NCBI RefSeq assembly: GCF_002727065.1
Contig: NZ_PDVP01000001.1
Coordinates: forward strand, 124,001-188,000
Direction of reading: 5' to 3'
DNA length: 64,000 bases
Source of the DNA: Zhengella mangrovi
GTDB taxonomy: Bacteria > Pseudomonadota > Alphaproteobacteria > Rhizobiales > Rhizobiaceae
A program made the translations under genes and the position numbers. The notes beneath the pieces are model-generated. The model ran no database searches, was not told the origin of the DNA, and saw nothing but the letters and a program-made list of their open reading frames with translations. Positions 25,306-34,235 of the stretch are shown here, in pieces. Within the stretch, counting starts at the first letter, position 1. Every line of letters starts with the position of its first letter.

Positions 25306-25689
25306 ATGGACGATCACGGCATGTCCGGAGGGTCCTCCGAAGCATCCAATCTGGTGGCGCTGCATGAAGTCCGGCGGCAGCGCCACCCGCAAACGGTCAC
25401 CTTTCACCGCACCGAACTGGCCCGGATTCTCAACATCTACAGTTTCATGGTCGCGGCAAACGAATGGCGCGACTACGCCATCGATCACCTGCCCGATCGC
25501 GCGGTGTTCTCCGTCTACAAGCGGCACAGCGAAGCCCCGCTCTTCCAGATCGTCAAGGAACCGAAACGGGCAGCCCGCCAGGGTGCCTGGTCGGTGGTCA
25601 ATGCTTCCGGGGTCACGCTGAAACGCGGCCACGACCTTGATCGGGTCCTGGCCGTTTTCGACAAGCCGCTCAAGCTGGTCAAGGGCTGA
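25306..25689 (+). CDS. DUF2794 protein
   Basis: 127 residues, soluble, with the family's core FHRTELARILNIYSFMVAANEWRDYA (printed here as FHRTELARIL...EWRDYA), a VFSVYKRHSEAPLFQI strand and a C-terminal LDRVLAVFDKPLKLV. DUF2794 is nearly confined to alphaproteobacteria and has no assigned function. The ATG at 25306 has AAAGGAG six bases ahead. Its 5' side carries the small-RNA candidate on the opposite strand. Confidence 0.9.
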   Translation: MDDHGMSGGSSEASNLVALHEVRRQRHPQTVTFHRTELARILNIYSFMVAANEWRDYAIDHLPDRAVFSVYKRHSEAPLFQIVKEPKRAARQGAWSVVNASGVTLKRGHDLDRVLAVFDKPLKLVKG

Positions 25690-25717
25690 CCAGGCATGCC
25701 CGCCAACAGCTCCCGGA

Positions 25718-26248
25718 TCAGGCCGGAGGCGTCGCTGCGCCCCCGTTGATGGCCAGCTGCATCAGCGCGGTGTCGAGCCATCGCCCGTGCTTGAAGCCGG
25801 ATCCGGAAATGCAGCCGCTGTGGGAAAAGCCCAGGACCTCGTGCAGGCCGATCGAGGCCCTGTTTCGCTCCGCATCGCCGATGACGGCGAGAACCTGCCG
25901 GTAACCGCGCGCGCGGCACTGTTCGATGAGCGCTGCCAGGAGGGCCCGGCCGACGCCGCGGCCCTTGGCTTCCGGAGCCACGTAAATCGAATCCTCGACC
26001 ATCCAGCGGTAGGCCGGCCGCGTCCGGAAAGGCCCTGCATAGGCATAGCCCATCACCGCCCCGCCCTCGCCTTCGGCCGTCAGCCAGGGAAACCCGCCAT
26101 CGCGGACGGCGTGGAAGCGCCTGGTCATTTCGGCAAGGTCCGGCGGTTCGATCTCGTAGGAGGCGGTGCCATGCAGCACCGCATCGGCATAGATGGCCTG
26201 GAAGGATGGCAGGTCGGCCAGCGTGGCGTCACGAAGCAGGGTGGTCAT
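25718..26248 (-). CDS. GNAT acetyltransferase, phosphinothricin-acetyltransferase-like
   Basis: 176 residues. It starts MTTLLRDATLADLPSFQAIY, and the acetyl-CoA loop is APEAKGRGVGRALL (QxxGxG/A type). LHEVLGFSHSG and the FKHGRWLDTALMQ end match the Pat/MnaT subgroup, which acetylates small amines such as phosphinothricin or methionine sulfone. The substrate cannot be told from sequence. The start at 26248 excludes a non-homologous upstream extension. Confidence 0.85.
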   Translation of the reverse strand: MTTLLRDATLADLPSFQAIYADAVLHGTASYEIEPPDLAEMTRRFHAVRDGGFPWLTAEGEGGAVMGYAYAGPFRTRPAYRWMVEDSIYVAPEAKGRGVGRALLAALIEQCRARGYRQVLAVIGDAERNRASIGLHEVLGFSHSGCISGSGFKHGRWLDTALMQLAINGGAATPPA

Positions 26249-26300
26249 GGTTCGACATCCGGAGGGCGGGAAGGACCACGGATCTGTGCCATCGGAAACA

Positions 26301-26331
26301 CGAAAAGAAAAGGGCGGCCTCTCGGCCGCCC
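26301..26331 (-). terminator. Intrinsic terminator after the Bax-inhibitor gene
   Basis: GGGCGGCC and GGCCGCCC pair perfectly around TCTC. On the minus strand the stem is followed by a T-rich tract TTTTCTTTTCG, about 30 bases after the stop codon at 26359. Confidence 0.85.
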
Positions 26332-26358
26332 CCGTTCGTGTCATGTCCGTGATTGCGA

Positions 26359-27099
26359 TCAGTTGCGGTTGCCCAGGAACTGCAGCAGGAACATGAAAAG
26401 GTTGATGAAGTCGAGGTAGAGGCGCAGGGCACCCATGATCGCCTTGCGGCCGGCCACCAGCGATCCGTCGCCCTCGTAGTACATTTCCTTGATCTGCTGC
26501 GTGTCGTAGGCCGTCAGGCCGGCAAACACGAGCACGCCGATCACGGAGATCGCGAACTGCAGCGCGGTCGAACCGAGGAAGATGTTGACGAGCGAGGCGA
26601 TGATGATGCCGAACAGGCCCATGATCAGGAACGAGCCCATGCCCGACAGGTCACGCTTGGTCGTGTAGCCATAGAGCGACAGGGCGCCGAAAGCGGACGC
26701 GGTGATGAAGAACGTCCGCACGATCGAGGTCTGCGTGTAGACCAGGAAGATGGTCGACAGCGACAGCCCGACCAGCGCGGCGTAGATCCAGAACGTGGTC
26801 TGTGCCGCCGCAACGCTCATCTTGTGAATGCGGAACGACAGGAAGAACACCAGGCCAAGCGGCGCCAGGATGAGCACCCAGCGGAGCGGGCTGGCAAACA
26901 GCACCTGCCCGAACTGGGTCAGCTGGCCGTCCTGGACGGCGAAGTTGAAACCGCCCCACGCGGCAAGGCCGGTGATCGCGAGACCGAGCGCCATCAGGTT
27001 GTAAACCTTCAGCATGTAAGACCGCAGCCCCTGGTCGATGGAGGCGTCGGCATGGGTTTGGGCGCCGGATCGCATCTGGTAATTGCGAAGTTCAGCCAT
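26359..27099 (-). CDS. Bax inhibitor-1 family membrane protein (YbhL-like)
   Basis: 246 residues with seven hydrophobic helices, starting MAELRNYQMRSGAQTHADAS and continuing into MLKVYNLMALGLAITGL, the standard BI-1/YbhL N-terminus. YDTQQIKEMYYEGDG near the last helices is the conserved acidic signature. Family members are membrane pH-sensitive calcium leak channels or homologues of FtsH modulators; no role is shown here. The leader upstream resembles the ybhL RNA motif and the gene ends with an intrinsic terminator, so it is a single-gene unit. Confidence 0.9.
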   Translation of the reverse strand: MAELRNYQMRSGAQTHADASIDQGLRSYMLKVYNLMALGLAITGLAAWGGFNFAVQDGQLTQFGQVLFASPLRWVLILAPLGLVFFLSFRIHKMSVAAAQTTFWIYAALVGLSLSTIFLVYTQTSIVRTFFITASAFGALSLYGYTTKRDLSGMGSFLIMGLFGIIIASLVNIFLGSTALQFAISVIGVLVFAGLTAYDTQQIKEMYYEGDGSLVAGRKAIMGALRLYLDFINLFMFLLQFLGNRN

Positions 27100-27118
27100 G
27101 TAAGTCCTCTTTGCTTCT

Positions 27119-27180
27119 GTTCCGTCGGGAGTCGGGATCAAGAACCCAGGCGCCGCTGGCGGAACTCCAGCATGCCTGAA
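27119..27180 (-). promoter_or_regulatory. Probable ybhL-type leader RNA
   Basis: The minus-strand leader 20-80 bases ahead of the Bax-inhibitor gene can form an outer stem GGAGU/ACUCC (27168-27164 with 27132-27128) enclosing a CCGC-CA-GCGG hairpin and a GGG-UUCUUGA-UCCC hairpin. Position, size and the GGGTTCTTGATCCCGACTCC stretch match my memory of the ybhL motif described upstream of these genes in Rhizobiales. A covariance-model search would decide. Its function is unknown. Confidence 0.6.
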
Positions 27181-27302
27181 CGAAATATGTGATGTCGTGC
27201 GGCCTTGAACAAGACCTTGCGCCACCCCATGGCGAACAAACTCGCGTGATTGATGCCCGGTATGGCGCAAACGGCGCCCTATCCTTAACGAATCGCCTCG
27301 AA

Positions 27303-29846
27303 TCAGAGGGTTCTGAGCACTGGTGCGGCCTTGTGACCCAGCACGCGCCATGTCCCGATCAGTCCGAAACCCACCGTGAGAACCAGGGCGGCGATGACGG
27401 TTGTCAGGGCCACCTGGGGCAGGAAAACCGATTGCAGCTTCATCACCTGCGAAATCACCGCCCAGGCAGCCACGCTCCCCGCCGCAAGCGCGAAGGCGGC
27501 TGTGGCGAGTCCGATCATCGCGTATTCGAGGCTGAAGGCGCCGATCAGGTCGCGCCGCGTCGCGCCCAGCATCTTGAGCACGACGGCATCGTGCACGCGG
27601 GCGCGGTTGGAAGCGGCCAAAGCGCCGGAAAGCACCAGGATGGATGCAATCAGCGCCACGGCGGCGGCCGCCCGGATCGCCATGGCCAGCTGGCCGACGA
27701 CGCGGTTGACGACGTCGAGCGCATCCTTCACCCGCACCGTCGTCACCGCGGGGAAGGCCCGTGTTACGGCATTGAGCAGGCGGGCTTCGTCGTCCGGCGT
27801 CGCGGCGGCATCGGTCAGCGTCGCCAGCCAGGCATGCGGCGCCCCGGCCAGCGTGTTCGGGGAGAAGACCATCACGAAGTTGATGCCGAGCGATTCCCAG
27901 GCGACCTCGCGCAGGTTGGCGATGCGCGCCGTGACGTTGCGGCCAAGCACGTTGACCGTGACGGAATCACCCACTTTCAGGCCAAGCTCGCCGGCTTCCT
28001 CCGCCGAGAACGAAACGAGCGGCTCACCGGAATAATCAGCCGGCCACCAGTCCCCGGCTACGAGGCGTGAATTTTCCGGGACCCGGTCGGAATAGGTCAG
28101 ACCCCGGTCGCCGCGCAGCACCCAGGCCCCTTCCGGCGGCACGTTCATCTTCGTCACGTCGACGCCATTGAGCGCGATGATCCGCCCCCGGAGCATGGGT
28201 ACACGAACCAGTTTCCCCTTGGACTCGCCCTGCACGAGCTTGGCGAAATCATCGACCTGGTTGCTCTGGATATCGACGAAAAAGAAGTTCGGCGCCCGTT
28301 CGGGGAGCGCACCCGTGATCTGGTTGCGCAGGTTGCCGTCGATCAGCGACAGCGACACCAGCAGCGTCAGGCCAAGGCCAAGCGAGAGCACGACCGAGGG
28401 CGTCAGCGCCCCCGGCCGGTGGATGTTGCCGATGGCGAGACGCAGCGGCGTCGAGCGCACCACGGGCGCCTTGCGCGCAAGCGCCTGCACGCCGTTGGCC
28501 ACGAGGCGCAGCACGAGAAAGGCCACGGCCACGGACCCGAGGAACGAGGCCGCCAGCACCCGGCTTTCGGCAAACCAGATGGAAAGCCCGGCCAGGATCG
28601 CGAGCGCCACGCCGGCGGCAGCAACATAGCCCGTGCGGGGCCAGCCGCGGCCGTCCAGGCCCATTTCGCGGAACAGCGCAGTGGCCGGAACGTCGCGCGC
28701 CCGGCCTAGCGGCAGCAGGGCAAAGGCGACCGTGACGAGGAAACCGAACAGCGCGGCCATTCCCAGCGCGTCAGGGAAGAAGCCCCCGGTCACAGGCACG
28801 GGGATGATCGTGCCGAGGAGATATCCCGCCAGGACCGGCATGGCCGCCGCGATGACCAGGCCGATGGCAATGCCGAGCGTGGCGATCAGCAGGATCTGCA
28901 CGAGGTAGACCGTAAAGACGAAACCGCCCGATCCGCCCAGGCACTTGAAGGTGGCGATCACCCCCCGCTTGGAATCGAGGTAGGCACGCACGGCATTGCC
29001 GACCCCCACGCCGCCGACGACCAGCGCGGTCAGGCCGACGAGCGTCAGGAATTGCGAGAACCGCTCGATATTGGCGGAAAGGGCGGGTGCCGCATTCGCG
29101 CTGTCGCGGATCGACCAGCCCGCTTCCGGGAACCGGCTCGCCGCCGCGTCGCGGATGGAACCGATGCGGGCGGCGGAACGGTCGGCGCCGAGATCGATCT
29201 TGTAATTGTGTTCCACCAGGCTGCCGGGCTGGATCAGGCCCGAGGCACGAAGCCCGTCGATCGATACGAGGAAGCGCGGCGCGAATCCGAAACCGCCGGA
29301 AATCATGTCCGGTTCGGTGACGATCAGGGCACGCAGTTCGAAGGTCGCATTGCCGAGGTTCACGCGGTCGCCGAGGCGGAGGCCAAGCCGTTCCAGCAGC
29401 AGGTCGGCCACCGCTGCGCCGTAGACGCCGTTCCGTTCCTCGAACAGGGCGTCATGCGACAGCGGGGGGTCGGTGACCAGCGTTCCGGTCAGCGGGTAGG
29501 CCGCGTCCACCGCCTTGACCTCCGCCAGCGTCTGGTCCGAACCATCCGCCTTGCGCACCATGGAGCGCATCTCCGCGCTATGGGAGAGGCGTCCGAAACC
29601 CGTCAGGAACGCCATCTCGTCGGGGCTGGCCTCGCGCTGGTTGAGCTGGAAACGCATGTCCCCGCCAAGCAGCGTGCGGCCTTCCGAGGCCACGCCGGCC
29701 GTGATCGACCGCGCCACGGAATTGACGCCGCCAATGGCGCCGGCACCGAGCGCGATACAGGCGAGAAAAATGGCAAAGCCGGCCAGGCCGCCGCGCATTT
29801 CGCGCAGCGAGAAACGCCAGGCCAGGAGGAGGGTCCGCCATGACAT
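27303..29846 (-). CDS. FtsX-family ABC transporter permease (YbbP-like)
   Basis: 847 residues with the YbbP layout: an N-terminal helix (LAGFAIFLACIALGAGAIGG), a large periplasmic domain, three helices, a second block of helices around 370-440, a second periplasmic domain and three final helices. Two FtsX domains occur per chain. YbbAP-type transporters extract hydrophobic compounds or lipoproteins from the inner membrane; the substrate is unknown. The start at 29846 lies 10 bases after the stop of the partner ATPase gene, so they form one operon divergent from tesA. Confidence 0.9.
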   Translation of the reverse strand: MSWRTLLLAWRFSLREMRGGLAGFAIFLACIALGAGAIGGVNSVARSITAGVASEGRTLLGGDMRFQLNQREASPDEMAFLTGFGRLSHSAEMRSMVRKADGSDQTLAEVKAVDAAYPLTGTLVTDPPLSHDALFEERNGVYGAAVADLLLERLGLRLGDRVNLGNATFELRALIVTEPDMISGGFGFAPRFLVSIDGLRASGLIQPGSLVEHNYKIDLGADRSAARIGSIRDAAASRFPEAGWSIRDSANAAPALSANIERFSQFLTLVGLTALVVGGVGVGNAVRAYLDSKRGVIATFKCLGGSGGFVFTVYLVQILLIATLGIAIGLVIAAAMPVLAGYLLGTIIPVPVTGGFFPDALGMAALFGFLVTVAFALLPLGRARDVPATALFREMGLDGRGWPRTGYVAAAGVALAILAGLSIWFAESRVLAASFLGSVAVAFLVLRLVANGVQALARKAPVVRSTPLRLAIGNIHRPGALTPSVVLSLGLGLTLLVSLSLIDGNLRNQITGALPERAPNFFFVDIQSNQVDDFAKLVQGESKGKLVRVPMLRGRIIALNGVDVTKMNVPPEGAWVLRGDRGLTYSDRVPENSRLVAGDWWPADYSGEPLVSFSAEEAGELGLKVGDSVTVNVLGRNVTARIANLREVAWESLGINFVMVFSPNTLAGAPHAWLATLTDAAATPDDEARLLNAVTRAFPAVTTVRVKDALDVVNRVVGQLAMAIRAAAAVALIASILVLSGALAASNRARVHDAVVLKMLGATRRDLIGAFSLEYAMIGLATAAFALAAGSVAAWAVISQVMKLQSVFLPQVALTTVIAALVLTVGFGLIGTWRVLGHKAAPVLRTL

Positions 29847-29856
29847 CAGCCGGTCC

Positions 29857-30561
29857 TTACGCGATCGCGGGCGAGACGGACCCGCCGGCCAGGGCCTCGA
29901 TCCGGCCCGAATGCATGGCCACCTGGCGCGAACAGCGCTCCGCGAGAGCCGGATCGTGGGTCACGAGCGCAAGTGTCATGCCCCGTTCCTCGGCCGTGGA
30001 AAACAGCAGGTCGGCCACCGCCCGCCCGGTCTTCTCGTCGAGGTTCCCGGTCGGCTCGTCCGCGATCACGATGGCCGGCGCCGGCGCCAGCGCACGGGCA
30101 ATCGCCACCCGCTGCTGTTCACCACCCGACAGTTCGCCGGGATAGTGGGTCAGTCGTTCGGCAAGACCGACGGCGGCCAGTTCGCGCCGGGCCACCTCGA
30201 AGGCATCCGCCCGTCCCGCCAGTTCCAGCGGCACGGCCACGTTCTCCAGCGCCGTCATGTTCGGGATCAGGTGAAACGACTGGAACACGATGCCGATGTT
30301 CTTGCCGCGAAAGGCGGCCACCGCGTCCTCGCTCTTGTCGTGGATCGACGTGCCGGCGACATGGACGGCGCCTTCGTCGATCCGTTCCAGCCCGCCGATG
30401 ACCATCAGCAGGGTCGATTTGCCCGATCCCGAAGGCCCGACGATGCCGACGGTTTCACCCGCCGCGATGGAAAGGTCGATGTTCTTGAGGACATGAACCC
30501 GGGAAGCGCCGCTTCCAAGGGTGAGGGAAACGCCGGAAAGCGCGATGGCGGGTTGGGTCAC
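29857..30561 (-). CDS. ABC transporter ATPase, YbbA/LolD type
   Basis: 234 residues: Walker A GPSGSGKST (42-50), Q-loop FQSFHLIPNMTALENV, signature LSGGEQQR, Walker B IVIADEPTGNLD and H-switch VTHD. These are typical of the LolD/MacB/YbbA group that partners FtsX permeases. It is first in the operon with the permease and divergent from tesA, an arrangement known in many proteobacteria (ybbA-tesA). Confidence 0.93.
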   Translation of the reverse strand: MTQPAIALSGVSLTLGSGASRVHVLKNIDLSIAAGETVGIVGPSGSGKSTLLMVIGGLERIDEGAVHVAGTSIHDKSEDAVAAFRGKNIGIVFQSFHLIPNMTALENVAVPLELAGRADAFEVARRELAAVGLAERLTHYPGELSGGEQQRVAIARALAPAPAIVIADEPTGNLDEKTGRAVADLLFSTAEERGMTLALVTHDPALAERCSRQVAMHSGRIEALAGGSVSPAIA

Positions 30562-30622
30562 GGCGAATCGATCCTATATTGCTCACTGATTCTGACTGCT
30601 CACCGGATATGGGGTTTGAACG

Positions 30623-31267
30623 ATGGTCTTCAAAGGCTGGTTACGCATTGTCGCGCTTTTCGGTTTGCTGCTCGCCGCGGCAATGTCGCCGGCGATCGCC
30701 GAACCCGTGAAGATCGTCGGTTTTGGCGACAGCCTCATGGCCGGCTACGAGCTCGCCCCCGACGAGGGCTTTACCGCGCAATTGCAGCACGCGCTGCGCA
30801 ACGATGATCTCGATGTCGTGGTCGTCAATGCCGGCGTGTCCGGCGACACCACCAGCGGCGGCCTGTCGCGGCTGGACTGGTCGGTGCCGGACGACACGGA
30901 CCTGGTGATCCTGGAGCTCGGTGCCAACGATGCCCTGCGTGGGATTCAACCCGCGATCACCCGCAAGAACCTCGAGGAAATGATCGTCCGCCTGAAGGAT
31001 CGCGGGATACCCGTGCTGCTGGCCGGCATGCTGGCGCCGCCCAACATGGGCGACAACTATGCCGCAGACTTCAACCCGATCTATCCGGACCTGGCGAAGA
31101 AATACGAACTGCCGCTCTACCCCTTCTTTCTCGAAGGCGTGGCGGCCCATCCGGTGCTGCAGCTCGGCGACGGCATGCACCCCAACCCGGAAGGGGTGAA
31201 GCGGATGGTCGAAGGCATCCGGCCACTGATCCGGCCAATGATCGAGGCCATCCAGGCGGAGAAGTAG
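30623..31267 (+). CDS. tesA: Periplasmic esterase/thioesterase I (SGNH hydrolase)
   Basis: 214 residues. A signal peptide (MVFKGWLRIVALFGLLLAAA, cleaved near AIA/E) precedes the SGNH blocks: GFGDSLMAGY with nucleophile Ser37, the glycine in VNAGVSGDTTSGG, LELGANDALRG and the catalytic DGMHPN. TesA family enzymes hydrolyse acyl-CoAs, aryl esters and lysophospholipids in the periplasm. It is divergent from the YbbAP-type transporter by 61 bases, suggesting joint regulation and possibly a shared lipid substrate. Confidence 0.92.
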   Translation: MVFKGWLRIVALFGLLLAAAMSPAIAEPVKIVGFGDSLMAGYELAPDEGFTAQLQHALRNDDLDVVVVNAGVSGDTTSGGLSRLDWSVPDDTDLVILELGANDALRGIQPAITRKNLEEMIVRLKDRGIPVLLAGMLAPPNMGDNYAADFNPIYPDLAKKYELPLYPFFLEGVAAHPVLQLGDGMHPNPEGVKRMVEGIRPLIRPMIEAIQAEK

Positions 31268-31456
31268 GGAACGCCATCCGACCGGCCCGACCTCAGGGCC
31301 GGGCGCCTGCGAAAACGCCTGAAGGACACAGCCAGGGATCCGGGCGACCCCGGGCCGGATGCGGTTTACGCGTCTGGCCTGCCCGGTGCGGGCAAGGCGC
31401 TTGCGGCAGCATCGGGCCGATGAAAGGCGGATGATGACGGGTCATGGCGGGGCCTC

Positions 31457-32044
31457 TCAAGCCGCTCTGGCCTCGCCCCTTGGCAACGACCACAACTGCA
31501 TGGTCAGCCAGTAGGCGAAGCTTTCTGTCATGAACTCCGAGCCGATGGCGAAAGGCGAATAGAGCCCGCCATCGAGGCGCCCGGTCATGCCGTCGGCGTC
31601 CAGGCGGATCGTGGCGCCCTGCGAGCGTGCCAGGGCGATCATGGCCGGATTGTCCGGCATGCAGATGATCGTCATGCTTCCCACGCCCCGGTTGCGCGCC
31701 GTTCGGATGATTCGGTTGAAAAGACGGCGACCGTGGCCCTTTTGCTGGTGCGCCCGCTCGACCGAGAAAGCTGCTTCGGCGTCGCCGCTCGCCGCGTCGA
31801 TCCACAGTTCGGCGGCCCCTGCCAGGGCACCGTCGATGAAAAGCCCCTTCACGACGACACCGCGTGTCGACAGTGCCTTGGCGGCGTGTTCGCGAACACG
31901 CTCGTCGGAAAGCGAGAAGCCGAAGCGCCTGCGCCGGTCTTCGGGGTGCAGGCGGCGGAAATGGTCAGCCAGGAGATCGGCCTCGTGCGGCCACAACTGG
32001 CGGATGACGGATGGCGAGGGAACGGTTGGAGAGACAATGGTCAT
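31457..32044 (-). CDS. GNAT-family N-acetyltransferase
   Basis: 195 residues from the ATG at 32044, beginning MTIVSPTVPSPSVIRQLWPH. The region HPEDRRRRFGFSLSDERV and the acetyl-CoA loop QQKGHGRRLFNRIIR are typical of the GNAT group often found as stand-alone or fused to acyl-CoA synthetases. The substrate is unknown. The ribosome site is weak, so the start could be different; codons further upstream look non-coding. The 189 bases between tesA and this gene hold no recognisable feature. Confidence 0.78.
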   Translation of the reverse strand: MTIVSPTVPSPSVIRQLWPHEADLLADHFRRLHPEDRRRRFGFSLSDERVREHAAKALSTRGVVVKGLFIDGALAGAAELWIDAASGDAEAAFSVERAHQQKGHGRRLFNRIIRTARNRGVGSMTIICMPDNPAMIALARSQGATIRLDADGMTGRLDGGLYSPFAIGSEFMTESFAYWLTMQLWSLPRGEARAA

Positions 32045-32231
32045 GCTGGCACCCGAGGGTTCAATGGCCTCCCGAATCTCCCAAGGCACGTCTATTCCTT
32101 GATATGAGCAACAATATGGCAGTGCAACATGAATATTTTGCAACGCAATATCAGGGCCGCGAAATAAGCGCTTGCCCTTGACGCGGTTCGATGATTCGCT
32201 GGGTTTACGAGACCGAATCGGGGAGGGAGCC

Positions 32232-32837
32232 ATGCCGCGACTTTTCACCGCCCTCGAAATTCCACGCGATGCGGCCATGTCGCTGTCGCTCCTGCGTGGA
32301 GGGCTTCCCGGCGCCCGGTGGATCGATGTCGAGAATTACCACATCACCCTGCGCTTCTTTGGCGATGTCGAGCATCACGTGGCCGACATGATCGTCAACG
32401 AGCTGGACCGCATCCGCCGACCCTCCTTCCAGCTGGCGCTGACGGGCGTTGGTGCCTTCGGGTCGAAAAAGCCGCATTCCATTCACGCCAACGTCGCCGC
32501 CTCGCCGGATCTGGCCGCCTTGCAGGCCGAGATCGAGCGGCGTTGCCAGCGCCTCGGCCTCCCTTCCGATGCCCGCAAGTTCGTTCCGCATGTCACCCTG
32601 GCCCGGCTCAAGAACGTCAAGCCGGCCGAGGTTGCCGCCTGGCTGTCGGCGCGCGGCAATTTCGCGGTCGCGCCCTTCAAGATCGGACGTTTCGTGCTGA
32701 TGTCATCGCGCGATTCGGTCGGCGGCGGCCCCTATGTCATTGAGGAAACCTGGCCGCTGGCCGGTGCCGCGTCGCACCCGCTGCGTCATTCGAACCTGTC
32801 GATGAGCCTGCCCGAGGCAAGCTGGACCAGCCGGTAG
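32232..32837 (+). CDS. thpR: RNA 2',3'-cyclic phosphodiesterase ThpR
   Basis: 201 residues with the two HxTx motifs of the 2H phosphoesterase fold, HITLRFFGD and HVTLARL, and the family start MPRLFTALEIPRDA. GGGAGGGA lies ahead of the ATG at 32232. ThpR opens 2',3'-cyclic phosphates on RNA in vitro. Its last 52 bases overlap the end of the convergent phosphatase gene. Confidence 0.92.
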   Translation: MPRLFTALEIPRDAAMSLSLLRGGLPGARWIDVENYHITLRFFGDVEHHVADMIVNELDRIRRPSFQLALTGVGAFGSKKPHSIHANVAASPDLAALQAEIERRCQRLGLPSDARKFVPHVTLARLKNVKPAEVAAWLSARGNFAVAPFKIGRFVLMSSRDSVGGGPYVIEETWPLAGAASHPLRHSNLSMSLPEASWTSR

Positions 32838-33259
32838 ACCTGGTCGAACCCGGCCGCGCCGCCGTAATAGGGGTCCGGCACATCGGCCATGTCGCCGGTC
32901 GCCTCTTGCAGGAAAAGCGCCACCCTGGCCGGCGAGCCGGCGGGCGCCATCCGTTTCAGCGCCTTGAGATTGGACCGGTCCATCGCCAGGATCAGGTCGA
33001 ACCTGTGGAAGTCGGCGTCATCGACCTGGCGGCAGCGCTGCCGGGAAATGTCGATGCCATCGTGCGCCGCGACGGAGACGGAGCGCGGGTCCGGCGGCTC
33101 GCCGAGATGCCAGGCCCCCGTTCCGGCCGAATCGGCCGTCAGCGCCGCGCCGAGACCGCGTTCTCTCGCAAGTGACCGGAACACCCCTTCGGCCAGCGGC
33201 GACCGGCAGATGTTGCCAAGGCACACGAAGAGAATGCGGAGAGGAACGATTGAAGGCAC
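32786..33259 (-). CDS. Low-molecular-weight protein-tyrosine phosphatase
   Basis: 157 residues with the P-loop VCLGNICRSP (Cys13, Arg19) near the N-terminus and the general acid in DVPDPYYGG (Asp129). These are the complete catalytic set. No bacterial tyrosine kinase gene is nearby, so the target is unknown; many such enzymes act on exopolysaccharide-synthesis kinases or arsenate. It converges with thpR with a 52-base overlap. Confidence 0.92.
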   Translation of the reverse strand: MPSIVPLRILFVCLGNICRSPLAEGVFRSLARERGLGAALTADSAGTGAWHLGEPPDPRSVSVAAHDGIDISRQRCRQVDDADFHRFDLILAMDRSNLKALKRMAPAGSPARVALFLQEATGDMADVPDPYYGGAAGFDQVYRLVQLASGRLIDRFE

Positions 33260-33418
33260 GGTTTTTCCCGCTAACTTGTCAGGTCAGTTCCAGCGAAAGC
33301 GAAAGCCGGTCTTGAGCCGGGTATCGCCTGCGGGAACGGGATGGAGCATTGGCGCGTTGCATCGAATGACGCAAATGCTCTTGCGTGGACCGGTTAAAGG
33401 GACAAGGAGCGCAAGGCA

Positions 33419-33706
33419 ATGGCAAGACCTCTTCTGGAGACGGGCGAACTCGAGCTGGCGCTGATCGACCTGCAGGGATGGTCGCTCGAGAAGGATGGCA
33501 AGGCGATCAGGCGCAGCTTCCGCTTTTCCGGCTTCTCGCAGGCCTTCGGTTTCATGGCGCGTTCGGCGCTGGCCGCGGAAAAGCTCGACCACCATCCCGA
33601 ATGGACCAATGTCTACAACCGCGTTGACGTGCGCTTGACAACCCACGACTCCGGTGGCGTCACCGCCCTCGACATCGAGCTGGCGCGGCTGATGAACAGT
33701 TTCTGA
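33419..33706 (+). CDS. phhB: Pterin-4a-carbinolamine dehydratase
   Basis: 95 residues, the complete small enzyme that recycles 4a-hydroxytetrahydrobiopterin. It has the histidine pair in [19 protein letters not shown] and the [13 protein letters not shown] motif. AAGGAG lies about 10 bases ahead of the ATG. A phenylalanine hydroxylase gene is not in the window; the protein may serve molybdopterin or another pterin. Confidence 0.92.
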   Translation: MARPLLETGELELALIDLQGWSLEKDGKAIRRSFRFSGFSQAFGFMARSALAAEKLDHHPEWTNVYNRVDVRLTTHDSGGVTALDIELARLMNSF

Positions 33707-33791
33707 GACACCCCTTGGCAGGCGGGCAACCTTGCGCCTGCCGGGCCTGAACCCCACATGAAGGGGTGTGCAAGGACACGGGAGCAGCCCG

Positions 33792-34205
33792 ATGGATGAC
33801 ATTCGCATAGGAGAAATTCTGGAGCCCGGCGACGAGCGGGATCAGGCCGATCGTGCGCAGCGGGTGCGTGCGAAGTTCTGGGCCACGGCGCGCAAGGCCG
33901 CCCGGCAGGTCCCGTTCATGGACGAGCTGGTGGCTGCCTATTTCTGCGCCATGGACCCGAAGACGCCCATGAAGGTGCGCGGCACGCTTCTGGCTGCGCT
34001 CGCCTATTTCGTCTTCCCGATGGACGCGATCCCGGATTTCCTGGCCGTGGTCGGCTTCTCCGACGACGTGGCGGTTCTCACCGCGGCCATCGCCATGGTC
34101 CGCTCCCACATCAAGCCTGCCCACCGCGAGGCGGCGCTGCGCGCCCTGTCCGACCATCCCGACGTGCAGAGCAACAAAAAGCCCGACATCGAGATCGACG
34201 GCTGA
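33792..34205 (+). CDS. YkvA/DUF1232 membrane protein
   Basis: 137 residues from ATG 33792 (GGGAG ahead). The core VRGTLLAALAYFVFPMDAIPDFLAVVGFSDD (printed here in parts: AYFVFPMDAIPDF, VGFSDDVAVL) is the signature of DUF1232 proteins, small membrane-associated proteins of unknown function. A charged N-terminal segment and a hydrophilic tail flank one or two helices. Confidence 0.88.
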   Translation: MDDIRIGEILEPGDERDQADRAQRVRAKFWATARKAARQVPFMDELVAAYFCAMDPKTPMKVRGTLLAALAYFVFPMDAIPDFLAVVGFSDDVAVLTAAIAMVRSHIKPAHREAALRALSDHPDVQSNKKPDIEIDG

Positions 34206-34235
34206 ACAGGAATCGCCTGCCCGCAGCAGAGGCGA